From NCBI RefSeq assembly GCF_000209165.1, contig NC_009043.1:1612001-1676000 (forward strand): DNA of 64,000 nucleotides. The letters are read 5' to 3'. Made by a program: the position numbers and the translations under genes. Shown piece by piece: positions 1 through 10,686 of the stretch; within the stretch, counting starts at the first letter, position 1; every line of letters begins with the position of its first letter. The stretch comes from Scheffersomyces stipitis CBS 6054 (lineage: Eukaryota > Ascomycota > Pichiomycetes > Serinales > Debaryomycetaceae). The notes under the pieces were generated by a model. It saw only the letters and a list, made by a program, of their open reading frames with translations. It had not been told where the DNA came from and ran no database searches.

Positions 1-499
1 GTGGTATCTGCAGATACTGCTGTTGTTGCTGGTTCTGATGGTTTTGGTGAATTTGGTGATTCTGGTGATTTTGTTGGTTCAAATGGTTTTGATTAATTTG
101 CTGCTGTGTATGTGTTTGCTGCTGCGCGTGCGTCTGTTGGTTCTGATGCGTTTGCTGATTCTGGTGAGCCTGTTGGTGGTTTTGCTGGTTGACATGGTGC
201 TGCATCCGCAGGCCCAGGTTGGGGTGCTGCTGATTCGAATGAGTCTGATGCTGACTCTGGTGATGCTGGAGAATTGGTAGAGGCTGTTGCCTCAGAAGAA
301 GCAGCATGTGGTGGGGGTCGTCGTGGTGAAGCTGGTTCTGGTTCGTGTGGTTTTGCTGGTTCAGGTTTTGATGGTTATGGGCCAGTTGTTGGTTCTGATG
401 ACCCAGTTGCTGGCGCTGATGAGCTGAACTTTGTGCCGCAATCCGAAGAGCCTCAGCGTGCTCCACTATAGACTTCCTGAGACTATCCGGCGTCGACAT
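1..499 (-). CDS. N-terminal part of a Q/N/H-rich protein, runs off the left edge
   Basis: An ATG at 499-497 opens a frame with no stop for 166 codons to the window edge. After about 25 ordinary residues (MSTPDSLRKSIVEHAEALRI...) the protein becomes almost purely Gln, Asn and His, with HQNQQ-, NQQNH- and HTQQQ-type runs. This is the composition of low-complexity, prion-like activation or condensation domains in yeast transcription and RNA-binding proteins. Several CTG codons lie in the tract and would be Ser in a CUG-Ser yeast. The roughly 1 kb upstream (500-1538) is long for this genome and carries CACGTG at 635 and 1077, as is common for regulated transcription-factor genes. No folded domain lies inside the window, so I assign no function. 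Long plus-strand frames here are antisense shadows of the CAG/CAA/CAT repeats. Confidence 0.8.
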   Translation of the reverse strand, partial: MSTPDSLRKSIVEHAEALRIAAQSSAHQRQQLGHQNQQLAHNHQNLNQQNHTNQNQLHHDDPHHMLLLLRQQPLPILQHHQSQHQTHSNQQHPNLGLRMQHHVNQQNHQQAHQNQQTHQNQQTHAQQQTHTQQQINQNHLNQQNHQNHQIHQNHQNQQQQQYLQIP

Positions 500-1538
500 G
501 GTGCCGTGGTGAAATAAGCCGGAAAACTGGAAGATGTATAAAAACAAATATTACCAAATGCTGTTTCACGGAGTTCACGACATCTTTTGAAGTTTACAGT
601 GCAATTCTGCTGGTTGGTGTCACGCGTGACTCTGCACGTGATTTCGGATGATAGCAGGTGCTGAGCCCTGACGAGTGCTATTTGGGGCAACAAGTCACAG
701 CAGCAGCAACTAGCTGGAACTGTACTTTAGTTGTTCAGAATGTGGAGGGAATATGAAAAATTCTTCAAGTTTCTTTGGCCAAATTTGGTGGCGGACTTCT
801 TCAGCCAGTCGCTGCTTCGACTAAGTGAGCGTGCGTCTCTGTAAGGCCTTTTGCGCCAACTTTCCGTCGTACTCTGGGCTACTGCGAATTCAAAAAGGAG
901 CTTCTCGTATCGACTGTCAATTCCACTGTCAAGTCTGATCCTCAGTCATGTTCGCCTTGCCACATGCTGACATCCATACTGGCCTCCACGCCGTATCCTC
1001 TTCGTATTCTGGTTCAGCAATCTCTGAACCCTGCACGTCTCATAATCTAATCTACAAAAATAATGAGTAGTCGAAGCACGTGATCTTGAGGCTTATACCA
1101 GCCAATGTCGTACATTTGTCCTAGAAAGTAGAGGTTTTAGCCACTAATAAGATGTAAACTATCATTCTGCGCACCTCTCTCTTTTGATTGTTCGAAATCT
1201 GGTTCCCAACATCTGTGATGTCTCCTCTGTCTTGCATTCTCTTCTCGCAAGAATTAGTCTTTATCTTTTTGCAAGTTGGCCTTGCTGCGAAAAAAACAAC
1301 GCTCCTGCATCATGCACAGTCTTTTTTGATCTGTCAGGGCTCTTTGCATCAAAGGAAACCAAAGTCAAGTAGAACCAAAATGACAATACCTGAAAGTACC
1401 ACAAAAATCTAAAATAATAAGAACTGATATCCATGTGGCGAATACCTGTTGAAAAAAAATGTTTAAGTTGTTCTATAGTGTGCTCAGTTTTCAGCTCTGT
1501 TTACCATTATGTCCATTTATTACTATACAATCTCAATA
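500..1538. other. Long intergenic region upstream of the Q-rich gene
   Basis: This region lies upstream of the Q-rich gene and downstream of the VAC14 stop, both on the minus strand. CACGTG occurs at 635-640 and 1077-1082. Frames of 62-75 codons here lack homology and composition bias, and I treat them as chance. It is probably a promoter with a long leader. Confidence 0.5.
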
Positions 1539-4412
1539 TCACATCCGATTCAAGCCAAGTCTGCTGCTGCTAGCGCGTTTGGCAATACTCTTGCCGTCTT
1601 CATGGATATGGCCGAAGTAATCCTTCTTATTCTCCGTTGTACTGGAACTATGGCTGATTAACCGTTCTCCACCTTTTACTGACGCACCAGGATTGATGTT
1701 GAAGGTGCTATTATTGTTGCTGACTTCGTATTCGCTGTAATCTTTTAGTTTACGTTCAAGATTGTATTCTTCGTGTTTATCCTGAACCTTGGTGAACTTG
1801 TCCAACATTTCATAAATGCGCTTCCTCTTGATAGAGAGCTGGTTGCTGACTGCTGTGGCAGTAGTGCCAGGGCCTGGCGTGGGCACAGGGGTACTCAAGG
1901 GGATTCCAGTAGAAGCGGCTATACTGGCGGTGTTTATGTGTGAGATAGAGCCTAATCTGTTCTTAAGCGTAGTGAACGTAGATGATTGAGGTAATATCAT
2001 GAGCAAACCATACAACGTTTTATACAAGTATGGATGCTTTTCCGGCTCAAGTAATTGCAATCTCAACTTCAAAAAGATTGGAGATTCGAGCAACTGGACC
2101 AAGATATCAACCTGAGTCAACAACTGGAAATTAACTTCCAGTTCAGATAAGCTCTTGATGATAAGATATGCTAACTCGTAGTTCGATGTAAGCAAGCACA
2201 AAGACAACGCGCTGGGTGCGTTGTGGCACCAGCTCTGAAACAACGTTGCAAACAAAGACCAGTCTTCGAGCTTGTAGACATCTAGATTCTTTAGCTTCTT
2301 TCTGAAGCTGGTCAATTCTTGTGTAGTCAACAAGATGTTGTTCAAGGTAACTATCATCATGTTGAGAAAATCGAGATCATCGATGGACGACAAAACTTCC
2401 GATAAAGTCTTGTAGATCTTTTCTGAGTTCAATGTGACACACAACTTGCGGATTATGAACTCGATCTTAATTCGCGGGGCATTATCTGACGATTTCTCCT
2501 GGCCCTCTTGTTCAAACAATTTCACGAGCTTTATCATAAAGTCCTTAAAGAACTCTTGGTTAGATTCAGAAATTCGCGACAAAAGCTGTAACACTTTCAA
2601 GATTACATCGTGACTGGTATTTGCTGAAGACTTTAAAAGATCAGTAAGGTCAAACTTGTGTTCGTCTTCCCCAATGAATTTGAAAAATCCATCGGCGTAC
2701 TTGGAGTATAAGAAGATTAACCATTCCAACGAAGTGATTCTTGCAAGCTCGTTGTTAGAAGTCAAGTATTCCTTGATGGTGATGTCTAGAGTATTGGGCA
2801 ACTGGAAATCAACAAACTCATCGGTGACTTCTTTGTTCAAGCCGTGGATCAAGTTTTCGTTAACATTCTCAGGATCATCGTCTTCTTCGGCTTCTTCGCC
2901 GTTGTCCTGGATCTTTATCAAGAAGTTCTGAAGTGCGAGATTGAAGTTCAAAAATGAGTTACGGAGTTCGAAGTCTTTCTCCTGGTCGGTGATTGAGATA
3001 TTTCTGATGATAATGGAAACACAATCGGGAAGATACTTGGCAAATCCGACTGGAGAAATCTCCAAAATTTCCTGGAGCCATTTGATTACTATGATCTGAA
3101 TCTCCAAATACGTGTCGTGAGTCTCGTTGGCAAGACTGTTGAACTTAATGTCCTTCTTCAGCTCTGGCGGAAATCTAACAAACGAGAGCAAGATGTCAAT
3201 CACATTGGGGTAGTCTATGAAGATATCCTGGCCGTTGAGGAAGATCTCACCCTCAGAAGCTGCCTCCTCTTCTTGCTGTGGAGGTACCGGTTCTTCTGAA
3301 GGCTGTATTTTACGAACAATAGTAGTGCTGTTGGACTTGATTGATTCGGTATCACTCACAGACGATTGCAACTGCACTTCTGTAGACTCTTCTTGGTTTG
3401 CAGCAGCAATAGAAGCAACAGCTGTGGCATCTTCAGGATCTTCAGCAGCAAGAGCAGCTGCTTCTGCAGCTCTTTTCGCAGAAGCCTTCTCCAACAACGT
3501 CCTCTTCTTCTCCTTGACCAACTGACGGCGTTTGACTTCGAATTTGACTTTTGAAATGGCCTTGATTTCCTTGAGGAACACGGTCAAGATGTTGACCGTT
3601 TCCAAACGTACATCTGACGGCGCGTTATTCATGAGAAACTTGATCAACGGCTCGAGGAAATTGGGTAAAAATGTGATCAACTCAAGCAGGGGGATATCGT
3701 CAAACAACTCCAACCAACTGATTAAAAACTTTTTGGCAAACGGATCAATTGTGTACATTCTCTCTAAAAGAGTGGGGATGAACTTTGGTAACAGAAATGC
3801 CTTCTGGGCATCTTGGACCTGGTTGACTTGAATAGCTACACCATTGGCATCCACGAGATGGGACTGAATATCATTAGATACTTCCTGTTGCTGTAAAATG
3901 GACACATAATTAGTGGATTTGGCAGAAACGATATCCTTTATCAAACGATCGAGAATATCGGCCGCGTTCTTCACAGAAGATTCGCTATCGGTTACAAGAA
4001 TGCACAAGATGTCAAATACCTCGTTGAAGTAGAGCAATATCTCGCCCCTGGCAATTTTGGCGATGTTGTAAAGCGACTCGCATGCATAGTAACGAACCCG
4101 GGCATCGGTGTCTCTGAAGGTAGCGAAGATCGGCTTGATGATTTCCTCAAGAAAGTAGGCTATAGCAAACGAACCAAGAGCAACTGATACTGAGCCCAAA
4201 GCGGTAATTGCGCCCATCTTGGCCAGATTGGTGCCACCATTGGTGAGTTCGGTCAATTCGTTTATGATCCGGTAGATTGTCTGGGAGTCGTTGTTAGCGA
4301 GAGCAGCCTTGGTGAGCGACTCGATCTGATACGCGGTGGCTTTTCTCTTTTCGTAGATATGATTGGAAAGATCTTTCACGAGCGACGGCTCCAACACTTT
4401 GACATCTCCCAT
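1539..4412 (-). CDS. VAC14: Vac14, scaffold of the Fab1/PIKfyve PI(3,5)P2 complex
   Basis: This 957-residue protein begins at the ATG at 4412 (MGDVKVLEPSLVKDLSNHIY). The open frame extends 26 codons further upstream, but only from a TTG. The N-terminus (KDLSNHIYEKRKATA, then a block of short helical HEAT-type repeats including NLAKMGAITALGSVSVALG and RVRYYACESLYNIAKI) is typical of Vac14. Family members scaffold Fab1 kinase and Fig4 phosphatase at the vacuole or endosome membrane to control PI(3,5)P2. An acidic and Ala/Ser-rich low-complexity insert lies near residues 300-390. The C-terminal third, ending in KIYEML-type and LERKLKDYSEYE helices and a disordered Ser/Asn tail, is the Fig4-binding part in the family. 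S. cerevisiae Vac14 is 880 residues, so the length fits. Confidence 0.93.
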   Translation of the reverse strand: MGDVKVLEPSLVKDLSNHIYEKRKATAYQIESLTKAALANNDSQTIYRIINELTELTNGGTNLAKMGAITALGSVSVALGSFAIAYFLEEIIKPIFATFRDTDARVRYYACESLYNIAKIARGEILLYFNEVFDILCILVTDSESSVKNAADILDRLIKDIVSAKSTNYVSILQQQEVSNDIQSHLVDANGVAIQVNQVQDAQKAFLLPKFIPTLLERMYTIDPFAKKFLISWLELFDDIPLLELITFLPNFLEPLIKFLMNNAPSDVRLETVNILTVFLKEIKAISKVKFEVKRRQLVKEKKRTLLEKASAKRAAEAAALAAEDPEDATAVASIAAANQEESTEVQLQSSVSDTESIKSNSTTIVRKIQPSEEPVPPQQEEEAASEGEIFLNGQDIFIDYPNVIDILLSFVRFPPELKKDIKFNSLANETHDTYLEIQIIVIKWLQEILEISPVGFAKYLPDCVSIIIRNISITDQEKDFELRNSFLNFNLALQNFLIKIQDNGEEAEEDDDPENVNENLIHGLNKEVTDEFVDFQLPNTLDITIKEYLTSNNELARITSLEWLIFLYSKYADGFFKFIGEDEHKFDLTDLLKSSANTSHDVILKVLQLLSRISESNQEFFKDFMIKLVKLFEQEGQEKSSDNAPRIKIEFIIRKLCVTLNSEKIYKTLSEVLSSIDDLDFLNMMIVTLNNILLTTQELTSFRKKLKNLDVYKLEDWSLFATLFQSWCHNAPSALSLCLLTSNYELAYLIIKSLSELEVNFQLLTQVDILVQLLESPIFLKLRLQLLEPEKHPYLYKTLYGLLMILPQSSTFTTLKNRLGSISHINTASIAASTGIPLSTPVPTPGPGTTATAVSNQLSIKRKRIYEMLDKFTKVQDKHEEYNLERKLKDYSEYEVSNNNSTFNINPGASVKGGERLISHSSSTTENKKDYFGHIHEDGKSIAKRASSSRLGLNRM

Positions 4413-4923
4413 GGTGAGAAATGAATCTGGGGATGTGAAAGGAGTCAATTGGATAAAAAGGAAATTGATATGGAAGAATCGAAAACTCAAGAATGATTCT
4501 AATTATTCAAATATTTCATTTAGCGTGGAGACTGCCCTCTGGTATGCAGGCGATAAGGAACCAATTTAATATAAGAATTGTGAAAAAGGACATCTTATTA
4601 TAATGAGAATTTGTTATAATTTATGAGATTTAGGATCTTTGGAGAAGTTAGACATGTACTACAAGAGAAGGGTGAAATTCACTAAATACTTATGCTTCTT
4701 AGGAAATGATACATACAGAATAGATTATCCGTAATACAGTATATCTATCTCGGCCATTTTATATAAGCACCATTCACATACAACATTTTCACTTCATGAT
4801 ATATTACAAATAAATAGTCCTAGTTACTCTATCAGCAGAACCCCCTTGAATTAAATTGGTCCTAGACCAAACCCAATAATATTGAATAAATATAAGCTTT
4901 AGTGACGAAGCGTGTCTATATTT
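4413..4923. other. Intergenic, VAC14 promoter and APJ1 3' region
   Basis: About 510 bp of AT-rich sequence lies between the VAC14 start and the APJ1 stop, both on the minus strand. I see no coding or RNA gene. Confidence 0.5.
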
Positions 4924-6621
4924 CTAGCACTTGATTCCTGGCTCGAAATGGTTCATGCCGTCATCGCTTCCATTGGGCTTTCTCTTCTTCGCTCTCGATA
5001 CGCCAGCCGGTTCATCAGCCCATTTCTGAGTGTAGAAGAATTCCTCTTCCTTCTCGTCACCATCCACATTGTCGGTTATGTCTATGTCGTCGTAGTTATA
5101 ATGAGACTCAAAGTCAATTTCATCCTCTTTCTTTCTGCTGCTATTGTTGCTGTCTGTGGCTTGGCTCGATGGAACACTATCGTTAGTGCTATTTAAACCC
5201 GGAATATTGGCCAAATGTGTCTCTTCAAAAATAGTGCTAGCTATGTTGGCCGTTGGCTTGGTGGAGGGTAATACCTTACTGAGAAGAGTCAAATCCTGTT
5301 CTCCATTAAGAAAATCTTGAACAGATGGTAACTTGACTTTGAAGTTAATGAATAAATTGCCTTTTTTATACTTTCTGAAATCAGATGCTTCCGCTGGCAA
5401 ATTGCTGTTTTGAACTAATTGTCCGCAACTGAGCAAGTTGTTAATGGGCATTCCCAACCCCTTGACTATTTTGGGTTCGTCTGGATTCACCGTTCCCACG
5501 ACTTCACCCAACTGAAGGTCTTCGTCTATAGATTGGTTCAAATCTCTGAAGCCATGGACGTTGATCAAAATCTTGAGGGTATGGTTGGTTCTTAAGAAGT
5601 CCGGAATAAGAACTTCTCCACCCAACAACGCCGTTCTCAAGTCTATCTCGTGTTCCATATACAAATCATTATACTTTCGCACCAAGAAAGGATGTGATGT
5701 CTGATTAATATGGATTATAACGTCACCTGGAATCAAGTTTCTGCCTTCGTCACCTTCGCCGCGTAGAACGATTTTGTCGCCGTTTTTAGTTCCTGGCAAA
5801 ACGCTGATCTCAAGAATCTTTTTCTCTCTTAAGTATCCTAGAGTGCAGTCGTTACACTTGTCAAATGGAGCTATATAGGTCCCGGTGCCGCTACAGTTTC
5901 TACAGGACCCAGTCTGTTGGTATTGGGAAAACTCGTTGTAGTATGTGACTACTACTTGGCCCGAACCTCGACATGTTCTACAGGTCTTCGGCCTTAATCC
6001 ACCATACCCATCACAGCTACGGCACTTGCTGTTCTTAGGAAGCTGAAGTTTGATCGTCTTACCGAAATATAAGTCCCCAAGCGTCACATTACAAGTGTGG
6101 TGGATGTTCTCACCTTGAACCGGAGCCCTGGCTGCAGAACCAGCTGGCTGAACATTCTTCATCATGTTAGCACTATGTGCCGCACCTGGAGCCTGTGCTC
6201 CACCAACATTCATGAACCCAGGCGCAAACTCAAACACGGTCTCACCCGAGAAGATGCTGTTGATGTCGTTGAATACCTGAGAAAAAATATCTGTCGCCGA
6301 AGCGAATCTTTGGCATGGTCTCTGGCTGAAAAAGGAAGATCTGCCACTACCCGTAGCTACATTTGTAGCAGTCGCTGGAGGTTGGTACGTGCCATCTAAC
6401 CCTGCCTCGCCGTACTGGTCGTATATTCCTCTCTTTTTGGCATCTCTGAGAATCTCGTAAGCTCTCGTAGACTCTTTGAATTGTTCAGTTAGCTGTGGAT
6501 TGTGGTTGGTTTTATCGGGATGGCACTTAAGAGCTAGCCGTTTGTATGCTCTTGATATCTCCTCCGTGGTGGCTATCGTAGGCACGCCTAGAACGTCGTA
6601 TAGGTGCGTTTCTAGCGACAT
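4924..6621 (-). CDS. APJ1: Type I J-domain co-chaperone, Apj1 type
   Basis: This 565-residue protein starts at the ATG at 6621. The J domain (about residues 1-72) has the HPD motif at 34-36, which stimulates Hsp70 ATPase activity. Cys-rich zinc-binding repeats begin near C200, C214, C240 and C256. The fourth (CNDCTLGY) departs from CxxCxGxG. The C-terminal substrate-binding half ([28 protein letters not shown]) is typical of class I DnaJ proteins. An Ala/Gly/Gln linker replaces the usual G/F region. The tail is acidic and then basic (AKKRKPNG) and ends GIKC, so the CaaX prenylation box of Ydj1 is absent. The spacing and the CDGYGG-type first zinc repeat resemble S. cerevisiae Apj1, which works with Hsp70 in protein quality control including the nucleus. 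Xdj1 is the alternative. Confidence 0.8.
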   Translation of the reverse strand: MSLETHLYDVLGVPTIATTEEISRAYKRLALKCHPDKTNHNPQLTEQFKESTRAYEILRDAKKRGIYDQYGEAGLDGTYQPPATATNVATGSGRSSFFSQRPCQRFASATDIFSQVFNDINSIFSGETVFEFAPGFMNVGGAQAPGAAHSANMMKNVQPAGSAARAPVQGENIHHTCNVTLGDLYFGKTIKLQLPKNSKCRSCDGYGGLRPKTCRTCRGSGQVVVTYYNEFSQYQQTGSCRNCSGTGTYIAPFDKCNDCTLGYLREKKILEISVLPGTKNGDKIVLRGEGDEGRNLIPGDVIIHINQTSHPFLVRKYNDLYMEHEIDLRTALLGGEVLIPDFLRTNHTLKILINVHGFRDLNQSIDEDLQLGEVVGTVNPDEPKIVKGLGMPINNLLSCGQLVQNSNLPAEASDFRKYKKGNLFINFKVKLPSVQDFLNGEQDLTLLSKVLPSTKPTANIASTIFEETHLANIPGLNSTNDSVPSSQATDSNNSSRKKEDEIDFESHYNYDDIDITDNVDGDEKEEEFFYTQKWADEPAGVSRAKKRKPNGSDDGMNHFEPGIKC

Positions 6622-7809
6622 TTCATGAGATTGTTGAAATGAGTTTTAGTGATGTAGTATTTCTATCGAATCTTGAATCAGACGATCTTACAATATATGA
6701 TCTTATATAGTAAGAGCTATAGAGTTGGTGTCTCCAATCTGATACAATCTGATAATGTTAAGGGACTTTGATATCGCTATAGTTCCTGATGCCGTTGATA
6801 TCTAATGGATATCCTGTTCTTTGTAGATAAGCTGATTCTATATTGTATACGTTGTAGAAATTACTGTTGCTTATCCTTATTACCTCCTAGATAGCTTTGA
6901 GTGAGTCTTTCAAGGAGCTTTCAATGTATCTTTTATGTATTTTGTACCGATAATTTGGAATGATACTCTATGGGGTGATGCTTGAACGATTCTTCCAGAC
7001 CTCGAAAATCTTTGAGTGTATCAAAATATTAATGAATTTTAAAACTTTTGGTCAGGAAGCAATCTTGCTATTGTGGAAACAAGAAAATACTCTCTTATAT
7101 ATCTTTAGTGAATAAATATGTCTTGTGGAGTGGCGATGTGGAGCAAGATTCCATATAATTACAGTGATGCAAAATCCTACTAAGTAGTTTGGTGTGATCG
7201 TAGAAAGAAAATTCGATAAGATTCTTTGGTTACGTAAGCGCTGAGTCACGCGCCCTGAGATGTTGCAGCCATACAGAAGTCGTTGCAATTTGTCAGATAA
7301 GGGAGGGTTACATTCTATAGAGCCCAAAACTGGAAAAAAAAATAGAGTAGGATAGGTTGTCACAGTCAGTTTCATTTAGAGTGGAAATAGAGGTTCCTAG
7401 ATCTGTTCATTTTCTTTTTTTTGTATTTCTGTACATATAAAAGTCTATTTGTATTGATGAACAGTACCGCAATTAAAATATGGAACATTGGTCTTTTCAG
7501 AAAAGACGTTATAGCAAACATTTATGAATTTTTCATCAAAAGGACTTGAATTAGCTAATTCAAATCAACATTATGTTCTATTTTTCAATATAACATTCTT
7601 CTTTTCATTCATTTTTTCTGTTACCTTCATCTCTATTGCCAATCAGCTCGCATTCTCTTTTCATCCCTACTTGTGGTTTCAGCATCTCATTCAATTCATA
7701 GTACGATACTACTTACTTCGAGTCTTTGTTGTTGATATCATGCTACTTCTTTTAGTGCCCTTTACTTCCAACATAACATGATATTCGTGTACATATATAT
7801 ATCTATCAT
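6622..7809. other. Intergenic region of 1.2 kb upstream of APJ1
   Basis: This interval lies between the APJ1 start and the REI1 stop, both on the minus strand. It is AT-rich. Frames of 85-107 codons are present but show no domain, no conserved motif and poor codon bias, so I see no supportable gene. Confidence 0.45.
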
Positions 7810-9210
7810 CTACATGGGTCCCAAGAGCTCGTCACGGAAATGCTTTTGGAAGTTAACTCTCCTGTTCTTGGTCTTTCTCTCGTAGTTGTTTCTGACCTGC
7901 AGCTCGATCTTTCTGATCTCCTTCTCCTCCTTCGAGACTTGATATGCAGACAATCCCGATGCAAATCTACGATCCACAAGAGCCACCGTCTTGGATGATT
8001 CACTGGGCTCAGTGGGCAAGGCGATGTTCTGGCGATAATATCTTGCCATGGACCTGTGGCCAATTCTCGAGCCAGTAGGCAATGTCAACTCTACCCCGCT
8101 TCTGTCTACGTGAACCAAGGAGTAGTTGTCGTTGATTCCGTTGTCGATTGCCATCCTATCGTCATCATCAACATTTTCATCGTCATCCTCCTCTCTTTGT
8201 TCATCTTCATGAACATCCACAAGTATTTGATCATCAACTTCTTTAAATGCAACTGATTTCGAAGTGCTAGCTCTCTTCGGCTTTTCCTCCTCCGTATAGA
8301 AGTCGTAGAACTCCGCCATCGCCTGTTTTTCCTCCTTGCTCTCATACGGAATCTTGCAATGACCCTTGGCGTAGATATGCTGTCTGATACTCTCCAAGTT
8401 TTTACCCTCAAAGCCACACACCAAACACTCGTGGTCTATAGAAACTACTTCGCTCAAAAAGTGGAGCAACCCTTCCAAATCCACTAAGTAAGATCTTTCG
8501 GGTATATACAACCCGTGCCTACTGTACATATGTCTAATATTGTTCTCCACCTCATGGTTGTTGTCCCCACAATAGAAGCAATGAGTGATCGGTATAGATT
8601 CGATTTCTTGCAACGACTCTGACTCCGACTCTACATCTGCATCATGGTCTTCCACTTCGTCTTCTTCGCTTAGTAAGTCACCTTCCAAGTCAGTGAAGTC
8701 CGACTCCGAGTAGTTTAACTCAGAGCCTGTTTCTGTGGTAGAAGCCACTTCATGAAGTTGGTCGGAATCACCAAGTGAAAATTGCGAAAACTCCGAAGCT
8801 ATGGAAGTCGCAGGACTAGCTGCTCTCAAGGAAGATCCAGAAACAACTTCAGACTGTTCTGGTCTTCCTCTGGCTTCGTGTAATTGTCTTTGCTGTTGTT
8901 TGATCAACTTCTTGGTGATCTGCCTGCCATTTCCGGTGGCTTTGGTCCTTCTACGGGCTACATAGAATCCATATTCGTCCTCCTCAGCAGGTTCCTGAGA
9001 AGTTTGCTGGTTCAATATTTTTTCGGCAAAAACGTCTGAGGTGATCGATGGCAACTCCGCCACACGTCTCTTTAGATTGTACCGGTGCCAGTCGGTCTTC
9101 ATATGCTGTCTTTGCAACTCTGCCGTGACAAACTTGATTCCACAGGTATTACAGGTGAAAGAGGCTGTCTGTGGGTTTGAGCCATGGGGCATAAAAGAAG
9201 GAACGCTCAT
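7810..9210 (-). CDS. REI1: Rei1-type cytoplasmic pre-60S maturation factor
   Basis: This 466-residue protein starts at the ATG at 9210 (MSVPSFMPHGS). A C2H2 zinc finger lies at about residues 18-43 (CNTCGIKF...HMKTDWH), followed by the family signature RYNLKRRVAELPSIT. A pair of further zinc fingers follows an acidic linker (HCFYCGDNNHEVENNIRHMYSRH, and HECLVCGFEG...IRQHIYAKGH). The C-terminus is rich in basic residues (RKTKNRRVNFQKHFRDELLG). Rei1 releases and recycles Arx1/Alb1 from pre-60S particles in the cytoplasm and probes the exit tunnel with its C-terminus. S. cerevisiae has the paralogues REI1 and REH1, and a single gene is the usual state in CUG-clade yeasts. It is divergent from SWS2, sharing a 356 bp promoter. 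Confidence 0.92.
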   Translation of the reverse strand: MSVPSFMPHGSNPQTASFTCNTCGIKFVTAELQRQHMKTDWHRYNLKRRVAELPSITSDVFAEKILNQQTSQEPAEEDEYGFYVARRRTKATGNGRQITKKLIKQQQRQLHEARGRPEQSEVVSGSSLRAASPATSIASEFSQFSLGDSDQLHEVASTTETGSELNYSESDFTDLEGDLLSEEDEVEDHDADVESESESLQEIESIPITHCFYCGDNNHEVENNIRHMYSRHGLYIPERSYLVDLEGLLHFLSEVVSIDHECLVCGFEGKNLESIRQHIYAKGHCKIPYESKEEKQAMAEFYDFYTEEEKPKRASTSKSVAFKEVDDQILVDVHEDEQREEDDDENVDDDDRMAIDNGINDNYSLVHVDRSGVELTLPTGSRIGHRSMARYYRQNIALPTEPSESSKTVALVDRRFASGLSAYQVSKEEKEIRKIELQVRNNYERKTKNRRVNFQKHFRDELLGPM

Positions 9211-9566
9211 ATCGAAGTTTCAGTACTGAATTTGGTCGTAAATGTAAATAAGTCTCCTGAATCGTAGTGTTCTCCACGAAGAATTCCAAATTGGTAGGTT
9301 TTCTTCAGATAAAGAAAGCAGATATGAATTCAATTGGAGATGCTGAACATTCGATAAGATGGAGATATTGCAGGTTACGCCCGCTAGTGTGATCATAGTG
9401 CGACCATTACTATATGGCATGATACACTTTACATCTTGAGCCTTAATTTATGCAGTTTGCCCTAAACTGCGAATCCTCCAGTACTCACCAGAACTGAAAA
9501 TTTTAGAAATTTCATGGATTGTACAATTCCAGCTTCCACTCCACTGCCTCCAAAAACAACACAACA
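9211..9566. promoter_or_regulatory. Divergent promoter REI1 / SWS2
   Basis: These 356 bp separate the start codons of REI1 (minus) and SWS2 (plus). They join a cytosolic 60S factor with a mitochondrial small-subunit protein. I see no CACGTG here. Confidence 0.5.
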
Positions 9567-10098
9567 ATGGGTGTCCACGTCTTTGGGAAGTCTATCAAGC
9601 ACAACTCATTGGTCAGAGTATGTATCTCGTAAAACCGCGTTGAGAATCGGCTCAAATTTGCAATTATAGAAATACTTAATATCAACTAATTCAGATTTTT
9701 GAATTTTCAGGTTCTTGATAAGTTTCAGCAATGTAGTCTCTTTGAATTTCAAGTTTTGAACTCATACTAACAAGTTTCAGATAGGGTTGGCCAAGGCCAT
9801 CTTTGGAATCGGTTACCAGACTGCTGAAAGAATCTGTGCTAAAGTCGGCATCTACCCCCAGATGAGAATGAACCAATTATCAGAACCCCAAATCATGGAC
9901 TTAAACAAAGAAATCTCCGATTTACTTGTGGAAGGTCATTTGAAGCAGAAGATCAACAACGACATCAGGATGAAGAGAGACATTGGCTCCTATTCCGGTT
10001 TCAGACACGCTCAAGGTTTACCAGTACGTGGTCAAGGTACCAGAAACAATGCTGCTACTGCTGGTAAGTTGAACAAATTGGAGAGATTCAGAGTATGA
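9567..10098 (+). CDS. SWS2: Mitochondrial small-subunit ribosomal protein S13 (Sws2), one intron
   Basis: Exon 1 is 9567-9617 (MGVHVFGKSIKHNSLVR) and exon 2 is 9781-10098, giving 122 residues. Without the spliced first exon, the N-terminal part of the S13 helix-two-turn-helix would be lost. Exon 2 carries bacterial-type S13 signatures: IFGIGYQTAERICAKVG and, near the end, RGQGTRNNAATAGKLNK, the RNA-binding tail. The match to S. cerevisiae Sws2 is clear (MRMHQLSEPQIM corresponds to MRMNQLSEPQIM). The protein is shorter at its C-terminus than the 143-residue S. cerevisiae form. It belongs to the head of the mitochondrial 37S subunit, as does RSM19 at 54.3 kb. The exon 1 peptide joins exon 2 in phase 0. 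Confidence 0.95.
9618..9780 (+). other. Spliceosomal intron of SWS2
   Basis: This 163-nt intron has the donor GTATGT at 9618, branch point TACTAAC at 9765-9771 and acceptor TTTCAG ending at 9780. It interrupts the frame after codon 17 in phase 0. Confidence 0.95.
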
Positions 10099-10545
10099 GA
10101 AAGATTCCATGCTTGTATATTAGGAAGGCTGATGAAGATATCAGACTTGTGCATTCTTGTAAATATCAATACAAATTCACGAATTGGCATATCGTAGGAT
10201 AATGTAGAGAATTTGGGGAACTAATTATGGCTGAGTTTGCCAGCCGAATAAGGAGTGAGGCATCATGACAGTCCCAATACTGCTTCCTTGAAATCAAATA
10301 CATTAAGGATATCATGATTAAGTACTTCATGGAGAAACATGAGAGTAAGAAGATTCAGCTGGCGATGTATTCGCAGTCAAATCAGATTAGAAAATGAATT
10401 TCAGTTACCACTGCTCGGTGTCTCCGGAACCCGTTGCGCAAGAAAAAAGAGAGTATTAACATTCGCCGGATATGTTTCAATTCATCACTATTCTTCATGG
10501 GTACTATAGGGTCAAACCAGAGGATCAATATTCAAAAAAAAAATA
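10099..10545. other. Intergenic between SWS2 and tRNA-Ala
   Basis: About 450 bp contains no gene that I can support. The stretch of A at 10534-10543 is the minus-strand T-run that terminates the tRNA-Ala gene. Confidence 0.5.
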
Positions 10546-10618
10546 TGGACGAGTCCGGAGTCGAACCGGAGACCTTTCGCATGCTAAGCGAACGCGCTAC
10601 CAACTACGCCACACGCCC
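10546..10618 (-). tRNA. tRNA-Ala (anticodon AGC)
   Basis: This 73-nt intronless cloverleaf reads on the minus strand from GGGCGTG (10618) to the discriminator A (10546). It has the G3:U70 wobble pair that identifies tRNA-Ala, the anticodon loop TTAGCAT, and a T arm with a GGTTCGA B box. A run of ten T follows on the coding strand as a Pol III terminator. It is identical to the copy at 17296-17368. The LINE begins within 68 bp of its 5' end, head-to-head. Confidence 0.97.
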
Positions 10619-10686
10619 TATTGGATACAGTTAAATACCTCTTTTGCAGCAGTACCAATCATATATCACGTGACGTTCTTTTTGAA

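Noticed and set aside
23..471. Plus-strand Leu/Val-rich and Gly/Ser-rich frames
   Set aside because: They are antisense to the CAG/CAA/CAT-rich coding strand of the Q/N/H-rich gene and start at TTG or mid-repeat.
4413..4490. 26-codon N-terminal extension of Vac14
   Set aside because: It begins at TTG and has no family similarity; the ATG at 4412 gives the conserved start.
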